A stretch of 64,000 nucleotides of DNA. Origin: Onchidella celtica (Eukaryota > Mollusca > Gastropoda > Systellommatophora > Onchidiidae). Below the pieces are notes generated by a model. It worked only from the letters and a program-made list of their open reading frames with translations. It had not been told where the DNA came from and made no database searches. The stretch spans positions 16,734,506-16,798,505 of the forward strand of contig OZ007571.1 of the NCBI GenBank assembly GCA_963931925.1, in the 5' to 3' direction. How positions within the stretch are numbered: the first letter of the stretch is position 1; the number at the start of each line of letters is the position of its first letter. Shown one piece after another: positions 15,101 through 29,300 of the stretch. Position numbers and translations under genes: made by a program.

Positions 15101-17269
15101 TTGCTGTTAGTTCTCTTAGTCACCATTATTCACACACCAGGTCATCACATTGTAAAAATACTTCACTAATGAGTAATAGGAATTTTCATTTACATTGTTT
15201 TAGAGAGCATTAACAAGGAATGCAAAGAATCTATCAACAAAAGTCAGTCTTCAATTTTCTTTCTTTGCAAATAAGCAGTGAGTCAAAACCAAAGTATTCT
15301 CATCCCACAGCTAGTGTTTAGAACAAAGATGATTATAACAAAATTTCAGTGTTTGATATTAATGGACCTGGAGATATATTTGTCAGTGATGCTTGAAGTT
15401 TTAAAAGAAGCAAGCATAAAATGGCGTTTCTTCTGTGAATGGATCGGTACTGCCATTCTGGTTATTTACAGAACATTAATTGCAACATCTGTGCTTTGCA
15501 AATGCCAAACACTTTGTGCGAGTATTTGTGTTTGGCTTATGAGCTGAAATAATAAACATACTGGTCATGGTTAAAATATAGCGTTCATGGTTACAGACAA
15601 CCAAATGTACCTGAATGGAAGCTGTATGGTTGGGTATGCCTGAAGATATAGAAACGAGAACTGTAAGTAAGAAAGGAGAGAAAAAAACACAAGTCACTGG
15701 CTGAGTCATGATAAAGTATGCAAAACAATACGGACAAAAATGATAATGCAAGCTGTGGTGTGTAGGGTTGAGCTTTGTGGTGCATAAAGAAAGAAAATCC
15801 TTGCCTCATGGGTGGATGAATGTGAAAATTGACAATTTGGAGTAAAACATGAAATTTTGTAATAAAATGCACATCAATTTTTTATCTTCTTTTCATTCTA
15901 CATTTGAATCCTGTATCATCTTTCTTCAAAATAATTTGAAATCTATCTGTTATATCCAATTTACATCATTTTCTGTCTGTGCCTGAACTTTATGCTTAAT
16001 TAAAAATTAATGAACAAAAATGAACTTAAAAATCATGCCAAGTATCACTGATTGTAACTATGCTGGAAAATGCAATAGGGTATGCTGAGAGAAATGTCCA
16101 TGACATCTTTTTAAATGGTTAACCATACCCTACCATGATGTATATTTTCCCTGCAAAGCATGAGATGCATGCAGCTCTGTACTAAAAATTTGTTAATTTC
16201 CAAAGTTATATTGAAATAAATGGAGCAGTTAGTATTTATTGAAAAGCTCTTGGGAAATGCACAAGAGAAATTTTATTTTTACACATTTGAAAGTGCATCA
16301 GTTTATTTGCCCATTAAAAATGCATGCCACTAACTCTGTGAGCCATTCTTAAAAATTGAACAATACAAAGGGTATAACCTCAAATTCTCACACTGATCAT
16401 TTTGGACATTAAAAAATCATATGCACTGAAATATACTGGCACACTTTGGGAATTCTAATTGAACAATACAAAGGGTATAACCTCAAATTCTCACACTGAT
16501 CATTTTGGACATTAAAAAATCATATGCACTGAAATATACTGGCACACTTTGGGAATTCTAAAATATACAAAACAAAGGAAAACAAACTGCACAATGACTT
16601 GAAAATTTATGATCTTCATAGGTATTATATTATGCTGCATCATGCTTTCAATTCTTATGGCATAAATGCAACTTTGATTCAAATGTAGGCCAGCACAGTA
16701 ATTTCTGTTAATAAATTGTACTTATTTGTATCATGTTATGTTTTTTAAAGCACATGTAAAGAGGCAGTCAAAACTGCTTTGCATTGTGAGTGCAGTATCT
16801 ACAGTGTCATAGACAATTAGAAATCAGGAAACTGCTCCTTGTTTCATACTGTCAATATGAAAATGTTCTCACTCTAGAGATAATCCACTTCACATACATA
16901 AAATTCATAACATACATAACCTTAAATGATAATTGGTATGGATTATGGGAAAAAAAACATTCTTTACATGTAAAAACAATTAAAAAGAACAGCTCTGAGT
17001 TGTATTATAATTACAATACTGAGCATTTACACACTGTGCCCAGCACATCTGGAACTCACTGCCAAAATCATTGCGAGAAGCATCTACAGAGTCAAAATTC
17101 AAAACTGGTCTAAAAACCCACCTTTTTAAAAAAACACTTTCAGTTGTGAAGTCTCATTCCCAACCCATTTATTTTCTCAATTCACTTTAATTTTGCTGTT
17201 TTATCATTTAATTTCTGTCTTATAGTATGTTATGTGTGTGTGCGTATCTATGTATACAATGTATGTCTA

Positions 17270-17364
<95 letters not shown>

Positions 17365-20300
17365 AGAAAGAGAGAGAAAGAGGAGAGAGAGTGAGTTGCA
17401 GATGGAGAGAACACGACTTTCTGTAAAGCGCCTAGAGCAAATTGTTTGGATTGGGCGCTATATAAATGATCTTCATTATTATTATCATTATTATAATAAT
17501 AACAGGTTCTATTATCATTGCCATAGATTATTGAAGCCATACAATTTCAGATGCAACTTACATTCAAGTCTTTTTACATAAGCAGATGTCTCTTGCCTCA
17601 AACACAATAATTGTTCCTGGCCATTCTCTTAAGGCAATGGCAGACTGTTATAAATGTTTATTGCCAGCAAGACATTCAATAGAAATTGCCATCTGCATTC
17701 ATGTCACAATGGAACTAACGGACAGAATGAATGCTTTAGTATTCGAACGAAGAATGACTTTTTTCTTACTCTGCTATGTATCCACCATTTGACTTTTCTT
17801 TTCCACTTTTTTTTTTGGAGCTGCAGAGGTTACAGTTTAGTTTCAGCTGAATTCAAGCTGTCCGTGTCAAAGGCACCAACCATGACACTTTCACAACCAC
17901 TATTGGCATTGCAGAGCACTGACAATTCTTATTATTCCCATAAATTTTGGCCAATTTTCCTGTTTCTAACTGAATGAGAAAGTCCCTCAAATTCTGCAGT
18001 GTCGACTTTTAACAAATTCTAGGTTCAATCTTGCTATGCCTCCATGCTGAGATTTTTAAAACATGCATGATGCCTGTAACCATCTTTTGTTTAAAAACAG
18101 GGTGTTGTGAAAACAAGTTTGTTTTGAAAGAAGAAGTAGAAGCTTCATTATCTTAGCACTAGTGAAAATTAAAAGAACAAAATATGACTGATAATTGCTA
18201 TGGTAAAATTATTTGTTACACAAACAAATCTTGAACATAAACCCCTTTTCAGTTCTTCAAAAGAGTCAATATTTTGAAACCTTCTTCAATATTTAACATC
18301 TCTTTTTTTTCATGGAATCTTATTTTCTGTATAAAATCTCACAGATGTATGTGCAAAACACTGTTTAATAGCCCCCCACCCCTGATGTTCATTGTATGAC
18401 TCATTTTTACATAAACATAATAAAACAAACTTTCAATAAATGTACATGTATGATGTACCTTAAAAAATGATAAACTTTTTATTTTTCCATACTGTCAACA
18501 GCTCTGCATCACAAATTGCACTACAACATGTTTTGTGCATTAGAATAACCTTCAAGGCTTCTTCACAAATTGTGAATGTAACATGACTGAAAATACTCTA
18601 TGATGTTTCATCGAATCTAAGACATGATTGTGTCATTTTCTGCATTCAGTGTAGCTTTTTGAATAAAATAACACTCTTGAAACACAACATAACTGTCATA
18701 TCAGAAAACCAGCTGCATGTTCTTCCCATGCAAACTGGATTATGGATATATATGGAGAATATTACTTACATTTCATTATTAGGCATGACATTTATTAAAA
18801 AATGGAGTGTCTCAATCATTTTTGACATTCCCTTTTTTTTTTCACACTCCATTTTCAGAATAACTATAGCAACAGAATCAATAACATGGGAAATCACAGT
18901 GCTTACCTGCAATCACCGTATTGATGCATTCGTAGAGCAGAGACATAGCTGATGTGCTGAAAAGAGGAAAGAGGTGAAGATACATCTTTAAAAAATAAGA
19001 TAGACATGACCTTATTGTAGGAAAAACTAAGCACATGCAAAGATAAACAAAAGCCTTGCTGAATGTAGTGTACATCACACAGTCTGAAAAGGAAATGCTT
19101 GCTGTGCATTATCACAGTCAGAAAATAACTAATGCTGTACCCTTAAAAGGGAATCCTCTTACACACTATTATATTATACATCACTTTAAATATTTTCTGT
19201 TATCTAAAGTATTGAGTAAATTTGAAATTCCTAAAATGAAACGAGAAAGACTTAATCAAATTTGCCTTTTTTCATTTGATGATTCTTGGATGATGGGTGC
19301 CTTTCCATCAATATGCAGCAACATCAACTACTAGTAAATACCATGCAAGTTTAATTGTTTATTGCAGAATGATAATCCCAACTGGACAAAAAGATCTTGT
19401 CACTGATTCCATTGGTCCACTAGCATAGAAATACATTTTAAAAAAGGGTCATAACCTGTTGAAAACTAACGATTGAAGATACCATGTCTTACCTGTGGAT
19501 TAAATTGGTGAGAGGCTCAATCAGTTTCTTGCCAAGTCGAGGTTCCAAGGGGGTCAGTGCACTAAACTGAAATGTCCACCAAAAGTTTTTTTTAATGTAA
19601 AATCTTACAAACTCATGACAATGGGGTGCCCAAAAGGCCTCATCAACATAATTTGTTGTACAAGACAACTACAGATGGCTGCAATGCTGAGAGCTAGAAT
19701 TAGAAAATGCTACTGGTGACTGCCGGGGAGTTTTCTTACGAAGAGTTTTACATAAAAATTACGCATGCAGCAGATTGACAGATTTACAAATGGACAAAAA
19801 TAACACTGCAAAATTGCTTATGAGGATCACTCCCAGACAAGCTGTGAACTACTTAACACGATCAATTGATATTTCCTGCATGAGTGCATTATTCAATATT
19901 CAACCTCAAGCAGTACTAAATTTTAGTGAAAGGTATGAAAAGCTTGTGAACTGCACAAAAGAAACAAAAAATGGAGGGGGGGGGGGGGGGGGGAGAAGGG
20001 AAGGAAGAATACTAACCAACTTGATGATCTTTATCAAAACCCAGTTGTTTGTGGAAGTTGTCATCAACTTAAAGAACAATGGTGCCAGAGATAAATAGTT
20101 CTTGGGATTCTTTCTGGCAAGTTCACAGATAACATTCACAGCTGCTGACTGAACACCTGTTGATAATTCACAAATAATTTACAATTAATTATGAGAATCT
20201 GTTTCCACAAAAAAGTTCAGTTCATATTCTGTTAATATGCAATATTTTTAATAATAAAAAGAACACATTACTCTGCTTTTTTTTTTTTTTTTTTACATTC

Positions 20301-23300
20301 AGACTATTTTATTCTGAACATGAAATGACATGCTCCAGGTACATTTGAAGGAATGCTATAAATCCGAATACAGCCAATCAGTGCCCTGCAATGATGCTCG
20401 GTTTTCTTGAGAGAAAATTTTTGTGGCTTTTCACTGCAGATTAAGAACAAGGTAACGGTGTATTTTATTTTCTGAGAAAGAGGTCAGACAGGTCTTGAAC
20501 ATCTTTCTGTTAATAAAAAGATTATTTGTTTACACAATGGGGACCACAGAAAAAATAACATCAGCGTTAAGCACTGATTACTCTGGGCCTTGCACCCAGA
20601 GTAGAATATGTCCAGAATGTGATGAAAACTGCCACTAAATCTGACAAATATGAATAACACTTGTTAAAATAATAGCATGGTGTAACAAATGTACAAGGCG
20701 CTTCTTAATGGGGGCCAATGAAATTAATTCTCCACTCTGAGTTTATACCTGGATCGGGGTCCTCCAATTTTTCTTTCAGTCGAGGAAAAGCTGGTCTCAA
20801 GGCTTCAGGAAACTGTAGGAACACCTTGTACATGATAAGCACGGCTTTCTTTCTTAGATATGGCCTGGATGAGGTCATCTGTATTTAGTAAAATATTCCA
20901 CAATAAAAAATGTCAGTGCTTTAGTAAACAAATTTTATGTGCATGAACAACAACAACAGAAAAAAAAATAACAAAAAATATTTGCTCAGTAATAAAAAAA
21001 AATTATCTGCAGGAGCTGTCCTCTTTCTTCACATGCTCAGTTTTCCTCCATTAGGGAAATTAAATAGAAGTGAATGTCAAAATACTGCAGTGTTTGGTGA
21101 TTAGCCAGAGAGCCTGAACTGAATTTTTAGCATCTGTGACCTGTAAAAAGGCATTCAGATTAACTGTGGTGGATAAAATGTGAAGAAAATTCCACCTGTG
21201 CTCCTCTGTGTGGGACAATATCTTTTACATCTTGCCTTGGAATGAGCATCTGGTTTTCAAAAAAGCAAGCCACTTGTTGTCTCAACAGGTCTTTTACTCA
21301 TATGCATAACAAAACTTGACTATAGATTATTTTTCTGTTTCCACGGAGAACAAAACTCTTTACCAACTTTCCAACCCTTGGCCGTAAACAAAGAAGCCAT
21401 TTTGCACCAATGCCCACGTGCTTTTGATGTTTCCCCTCTAGCTTACTCATCCTTTCAAATTAACAGACTTGATGTAGTTTTAGTTTTTCAACTTCAGTTA
21501 AAATTCTGAAACCCATCAAGATAATTATAAAAAATTCATTCTTGCCTTCATATCCAAAAACTGTATATAAATACCACAAAACCCACCCACTTATTTTCAC
21601 GTTCTTGAACCCACAAGATTAACAGTATCTTCAGTATCACAATGAGATGAGACAAAGACACAAAAGAAAGGAAAAAGAAGACACAACTTACCAATGTCAT
21701 AATATCATTGGCCAGATCACGTGCTAGGTCAGGTGTGATAAAACAGGACAAGCCATTGAGAGCCACACCGGAGTCATACATGTTCTGACTGCTCATATCC
21801 TGAGGAATGACAAACACTGGAATTAACACACTGAAGATATGATATATGATAAATATCTATCACCGAATACATCTAATAATTTAAAATTCAAAGAAAAAAT
21901 AATAAAGGGGGTTAACATTTGGGATGAGAAGCTTTTTCAAGTACATACAAAAGCAAACATAAATCTGTGACAGTCACTTTCAAGTGTTTGGTAGTCATGC
22001 GGCACATTTTGATGACAAAGTAAAGGCATACCAGGTTATGTGATCTCCATTATTCATTTGTAAAACTTTGTTTTGACTAATCACTTGAACTGCAAGTAAG
22101 AACACAACTGCCCAGAAAAAGAAAAAAAAACATATATGCAGAAAAAGTTGGAGGAGAAGAGGCTTGGGGTAATGGAGAAAGAAAATAAGCTAAAAATCAT
22201 GGGTTGCTTTGAAGTGCATTCTTGGCAAACCTGGGCCCCAAATCATTAACAGTGAGAGCTTCTCACAACTGTGTTTCAGAAATTCAAGGATCAACTGTTT
22301 CTATCTACTTAAAGTTAGAGCATAGCTCCAAGACCACGATGCTGAAGTTTGCAAGTGCCAAGTCTGAATGGAAAAAGAAAAGGAGAGTCTGATGAGAAAA
22401 TAAGAGGTCAGATGCAAAAAGGACAACAGCCTGCCGTTTTAAACACTGAACCACGTAATTCAGGCCAAACATTGTGGAATGCTTAAATATAAATGGCTTA
22501 CACTCTGAAATCTGGCCTGCTTGCACTATCTGCTAAACAAACTTTTTAAAAAAATTACAGTTGTGGTGGAAAAATAATTCCTGTCCTGAGCAATATATTT
22601 CTCTTGTCAGGTTCTACATATAGTTCATCCTGACGACAAGGCTGGTATAAAAGTCAACTTGGACAGCTAATCACTCCTGCTGTCAGCTGGTCAATAATAC
22701 TTTTTTTTTAATATGGGATAAATTTGATTGTGCTAAGAGATGAGGTGGATGATGCAATATGCCATGCAGATTAGTAAATCTATGTCCGCTTGAAAATTTA
22801 TTCGCCTCCTCCATAATTTCCATAACTTTCTAAATTGATTGATTTCTGCTGCATCAAAAAGCTTACTAACTTTATACAAATTTTGAAATAATTATGCATG
22901 TACACCACTGTATACTCCCCGGCCACTGATAATTATTTTTAGTTTTGTCAGACTATAATACTGCCTCAGACTGAGAATGCACAGAGTACATGACTTATTT
23001 TTCTCTATAGCACAGCCAACAGTGTGCACAATTAAATCAAAGCAGTGACAACAGGCTGTCACCCATACACTCTGTAATTATTTCTCCACATGTCTTCCTA
23101 TGTTGTTGTTGTTTTCTTTTGCGAAGTCAGGGATATAGCATCCTTTTTGAGGGTGACCATTTAATATCTTCATCAATGTGATTAAGTATCTGGCTAGGGA
23201 AAGGATGTCAGATTAGCATGTTTATCTTAGATGAAAATAAAACAAGCATTTTAAATTAAAAGACAGAAGCACCCTCCTTACAAAACTTTGACAAATGTCA

Positions 23301-26300
23301 AACGAAAGGGATCAGAGTTTTAACGATTCAGCTGAATTAACAGTTTTCACAGATTAATCATTTTCACATGCACACAAGTATGTATGGCTGCTGTCAAGAA
23401 AAACTGCCTTTGTTCAGAACCTGACATAATAAAATAAGAAGTTCCCATGGTAGATTTCATTTTGTGAGCTGAAATTTCTTTATCAAATATACAAATAAAT
23501 TTGTTATGATAAATTAACAACAACATATTTTTCTCCCCCCTGGCGAATTTATTGCACCATTAAGAAAATAAAAATTTGACGCTCTCTCTTTTCTGCATCT
23601 TTAATTTCTAAAAAAACAGTCTAGCCCTAGAACTACTACCAGCAAGGAAGTAAGGACAAGAAAAAAAAAAAGACAATTAACACCATGCCCATTTGATGCA
23701 TAATTATGTGTAAAATGATACGTACATAATTGATGGATAATGCCTGTGGAGTTTAATGTCCAAATATTAATTCTAGCCCAACATAACATCCCCACAATTT
23801 ATTCAGATACTTGCTAGGGAGATTAAGCATATGCTTTATAGTAGTACTGTTTCGTAAGAATCTCAGAAAAAAAAAATCTATCTATTTACTTCCTATTGCA
23901 TTTGAAATCTCTTTGCCACAAATCACATTCCATTGGCATGATTAAGGAGGGCTGCAAAAGTGAACAAACAAATGTTGTTCGCCAAGAACTACCCTGCTGG
24001 GGCTCTTGCCATCTATACAAGTAAAGTGAACTGGTAGAAAGTTAAGTACAAAAAAAATTTACCAAAGAGCTTTCAATTTCGGTACTCTTCATCACAAAGA
24101 GTGTTGCCTGCTTTAAAACTGATATCAGACAGGGCTTTAAAAAAAACAACACAAAAACAATCTGATCATGCAAATAAAAGAGACAATGTGGGCAATTTAT
24201 CACAACCACAGAACAAAAGAACAAAGGTAAAGAAAAAAAAAGTTGTAGCAAAATGTGACCATGTATATTTTGTAGCTATAACTTTTATTCATAGGTGCCA
24301 CCCAGGAATTATGAAAAAAAAGGGACTTTTTTTTCGACTCGGGGGGGCCTCCCCCAATTTAGAATTTTTTTGTTTAAAATCAAGCACAAATAACACAATT
24401 TGGCGGTACCTAAAGTGCTATTTTATTAATTTTCCTTGACTCACTGAAACAGACAGCAGCTTTAGGCGAAAGTTGGAAAAAATTCAAATAGCGGAAAACC
24501 GCTATACAGCGGAAAAGTGGCACCTATGTTTATTCCATGATGAAAGACTGTGGAGTGCACTGAAATTAGAAGGACTTTATTGTTGGCTGCAAGGGGTCTT
24601 TGCAAAAGAAAAATATGCTGCCATATAGACCAAAAACAACCTGTCAAACAATATTTCACTGCTTCAGGCATTTTGTTTCATAAATATAAAAAAATATTAC
24701 TAACGCATGATCAAACTCATGCTTTTAATATCTTATTTAAGGTGACTGTCAATAAACAACATTCAATAAGATTAAAAATGGGATCAATCAGCCAAGTGCG
24801 ATGACACAGTGAATAATGAATTTGAAAACACTTGCCTCTTTCCCTTCAAGTGGCGACAAATATTTTGATGGTAAGGAGATCTACAACAAAACATTTTTGA
24901 GAAACGACGCCTCAGAACTACACTACCTTTCAAAATAATGGTTATGTGGACTGAGTCTGCAGGTCAAATTAAATAAACAAGTAAGTCCAGATATGTGTAC
25001 CGGACTGTAATGTCAATAGTTCTCTTCAGAATAACTTGTGTTTACATGTACCGTAAGTCTGAATGAATAACACTTTATACATGCATAGCCAAAGGGTAGA
25101 TTTTCCAAGAAACCTATCTGTTAAGATGCCTATCCACAGATCCACAAACTTCATGATGCCACACTTACCAATTCCTTTGTCACCAAAAGACAAAGACATA
25201 GGCATGTATTACTTTCATAGATATCAGTGTATCTCTTCAAAACGTATGGAAATCCCTTTCTTTCCTTCTGATATCTAATCATGCGGTTCCTATTCCCTCA
25301 CAAATTATCTCAAGGAAATGAATTGTAATGACTGTGAAGCAAGATGCATTTAGGCATTAATTTTCTCCGCAGATAAACTAGACCAGGTAAGTAGTCGCCT
25401 GATGGAGAAGATGCAAAAAGAACAGGCTGACAGCAACAGTCTTATGATTTCAGCTCTGCTTCCTTTCTACAATCCTGGAAAAAAGCATTACTTGGGAACT
25501 GTACCTCACTACAATTTGCACCAAGACTCGACAATTACAAACGCCGTGTGTGTGTGTGTGTGTATTTTTTTACCTCAATGTACCAAAGTCACAATTAAAA
25601 TATTCACAAGTTTCAAATGGTGTCTATTTCACTTATATTTCCCACTGCAGCTCCTTTCTGGTCACAGTAATGGACAAGCAATCCAGAAAACAGTGCATAA
25701 ATTTTACTGAGAAACATACAAAAATGAACACCAACAATGGAAAACTGATAATGGTGATAAATAGACTTGCATTAGCTGAAATCTTTCAACAAAAATGCAC
25801 CAAACAGCACGCAACCTAAATTTTTTTTAAAGTGAACAAAAAAATGCCACAAATGTCTTGAATCATATTTTGTCTCACATTCTCAACTTTATTACAAAAC
25901 TAATTTCAGCTGCATCACACTTTGGTGTGGAAAGGAACGTCTTCAGACTTTAAGTCACATTTGACCATTTGTAGAATTAAAACAAATTGTTTTCAGTCAA
26001 AAACAGCTATCAATTTACCACCACAATTAACTAAAATTGATAAGTGAGAGATAAACACAAACGACGAAGATTTTTTCAAAATAATATGACACCCAGTAAG
26101 GCTGAGCTACAGAAATACAAAGAATTTTACCTTTATAACACTCACAGCAATCTACAGAATATATATAAAACCTTCCAAGTCAGATTTTACAGAAAGAGTT
26201 CCTCTCCTCATGTCTGGTGAAATAGGGAGCTGACTTACCTTTCTTATCATGTTGGTTGTCAGCATCAGGACATCCGTTTCTTCATGGAATGATTGTGCTG

Positions 26301-29300
26301 CAGCAAGGTAACCAATCCGCTGTAGAGGATCATCAAAACAAATTGTATAACTTTACAGCCTTTGCCTTAACTTAAGCAACCTCACAATGCTGCAGGAAAT
26401 TTGGGTGTGTGGGTGTGTTTGCCAGCCTACATAGACAAACAGAATTAAACTTGTAACAAAACTCATATTTTTCATTTATAGCCATTCCCCTCACTATTGC
26501 AAACTATGCAGAAAAGTTCACCATAACTATATACACATATTTTAAAACATTCTTTAAACTAAGTTATTCTGAGATAGCAAATTCTAATATTTCTTAGATT
26601 AATTCAAAAAATCTTCCAAAGTTAATTATTCTAATAAAAATGATTCAAGTTTACCCCTTAATTCTGTTCTTGATAAGTTTTTTCCAACTGTTGACCAACT
26701 CAATGACCAAAAAATGAGAGACATCTGCACATTAATCAATGTATACACAGCTCATGAAAATTCATAAACATACCTTGAAAGTAAATTTTGTAGAACTCAT
26801 AACCTCGATGATATTGAAAGCCGCCCAACTGATGTCATAGCCTAACATTTGAAGCTGAAATTAAAAACCAAAAAGCAATGTCTGAGAAGTGCTGAGTTTT
26901 GAGTTGAGATTTAATCAATGGCAGACAATTGGCTCAATCACTAACCTATCTTAACCCTTTTATGTTTAACTTGGCCTTTAAATATGGCCCGCGATTTGTT
27001 CAAACCGGCCGAATCCGGCTTTGTCTGTGACGCCGCCATGTGTTCAACCCAGCCAGCCAGGGTCCCCCAGTTTTGTATACAATTTTGAGAGGAAGGACAG
27101 TGTATGGCTAGCTATAAATAGTAAATGATTTCACCAGGTAACCTTCAGATGCCCACTGACCCAGTTTGAACCATAAAGGTGGGTTAGGCCTACAAGTAAT
27201 GTACTGTATTACACATGGTCATCCAACAGGCCAGTTCCTCCCTCTAAGCCTAAATCCTGTATTTGTCAGCACACGCTTGTAGTATATAGTACATGCATGT
27301 ACTAGCGTGGTGCTTTTGTGTGGGTAGTGTTGTATGCTTGGATAACATTACAAACGGGATGGGATGCGATAGTGTGTAATACGTGTATTGTCCGTCTGTC
27401 TCAGAGTTAGTGTCACACATCCCCGTTCAGCATTTCACATTCATAAACCCAACAAGCAGATTTTGGCAAATAGGTTCATCTTTTAGTTCATTCTGATTCA
27501 TTTCTCAATTCGTATGTCAAAATTCATTATCATAGATGCGACATGGGGGCTACAATTTCCAATTTAGTGAAGGCACGCAGCAGCAGTGGCCATAGGGGTG
27601 AAAAATGTAAACAAATCAGGGCGGCCGCACAGCCAGGAAGTCGGCCATTAGAGCGCTTCACAAGTAGCCAGAACAGAAAACACGAAAGGGTTAATCTGAA
27701 ATCTAAAGAATATTCCACTAAAGAATTGCCGTGAAAATTTCTATTGGTTCGTACCCTCCCATTCACAGTGCTTTTTTTGTCATTCCAAAACTCATTGCAT
27801 AAGCAGGTCATTTTGATGCAGCACACCATTTAACTACACTATCATATATCATGCAATCACGGTTAAATAAAATGCTGTTTCCTGGCAGAGCAATACAAAT
27901 TCTTTCATTACCCTGAATGAATCACTGACATACATCTAGCGGAAAATGTCCCTGTGAAGGACTATGCGAAGTAATAGTTAAAACATGCCAAGATGTGACA
28001 GAATTAAGACTTCAACTGTTCAAGTTTAATTTCAAGTTTTATAACTGCCAGTTCCATTTAGTTCAAATTTACTTTCATGCATCCAACAAATGTTAAGACA
28101 AATAATTACAGTCCAATCTACTTATCTCGACATGGCTTTTCTCGACATTCTGGGTAACTCGACGTAATTTTTAAGTCCCAACCTGTTCCTTCTTTAATGC
28201 TACTAAATATTTCCCCGTAACTCGACGTGTTATTCCATTCTTTCCTCTTATATCGACACATTCCTCCCAGACCGTGACAATACAAGTGCACTAGATCTAC
28301 TACTGTGCTACCAAAAATGCCCATGCAACTCCCCGCATATAAGACCTCTATTTCTTTTTGCGGTGCTGGCGGGAAGGGGTAGGAGAGGGGGGTGTGGACA
28401 CAGAGGATGACCCTTGGCTTCAGTAACGCGAGTGTGGAGTGCCTTGCATAAGCTTACGGCAGTAAAAGTACAGAGTATAACCGACTGAGTAATATTTTTT
28501 CCCACAAAACATTCGTGCGGCGTTGATACTATGCCTTGACCTAGATCTCCCGGTTAACTGCCGTACTATGTGTGTATCGGTATCATCACTTCTTCTGAAG
28601 AAACAGTGAGGTCGAGGTTAAAAAAAAAGAGTAAAGCACTGCGCATTTGATAGCTACAGCATTTCTCCGGTATCAGCAAATCTTTGCCCCGCACAACAGT
28701 GATATTGGAGGAACGGGTGACAATATGCCGATAATTAAAAGAAAAGGGGACATAACTGCATTATTCATTGGACACTTCCCATTATGATGATGTTTGATTC
28801 TCCCCCCCCCCTTTTTTTTTTCCACCACTATTCTGCTATTTCGTCTTTCTCTTTACTCGACACAAGTCAGACGGTCCCACTGAGTCTGATGTCGAGATAT
28901 TAGGATTGCACTGTATAGACCCCGCGATTTATGTGAGACATTAGGTTACGAATATTATGACTTCACTTCAAAATTTTCTCACACTTACATATGTAAGTTT
29001 GTTGACAGCATTTGCTTTGATTGCAAGATTTTCTTGCTTCAGTTCCTGTTTAATTTCATCAATGCATTCTGCGATGTATTTGCTCTGAAACGAAAAGGAA
29101 AAACAGTAATGTAGATGTTCATATGAAAATACAACAAAATTCTGTCATGTGTATAAGAAGTAGGCCAATTAGGTTTGCAGCAAGAAGCTTATGAGATTTT
29201 ACTGAATACATATTCCAATATCATAAACTACTCCATCATTTCGGAAATCAAATAACTGAAACTTATCTAAATGTAGGTCTTTCAGCAGCAGCAAAATCAG

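Noticed and set aside
17220-17581. Arg/Glu-rich and Ser/Leu-rich frames
   Set aside because: They are translations of the GA microsatellite.
27543-27734. 63-codon plus-strand frame
   Set aside because: It lies wholly inside a non-coding piggyBac-like element and resembles no protein I recognise.
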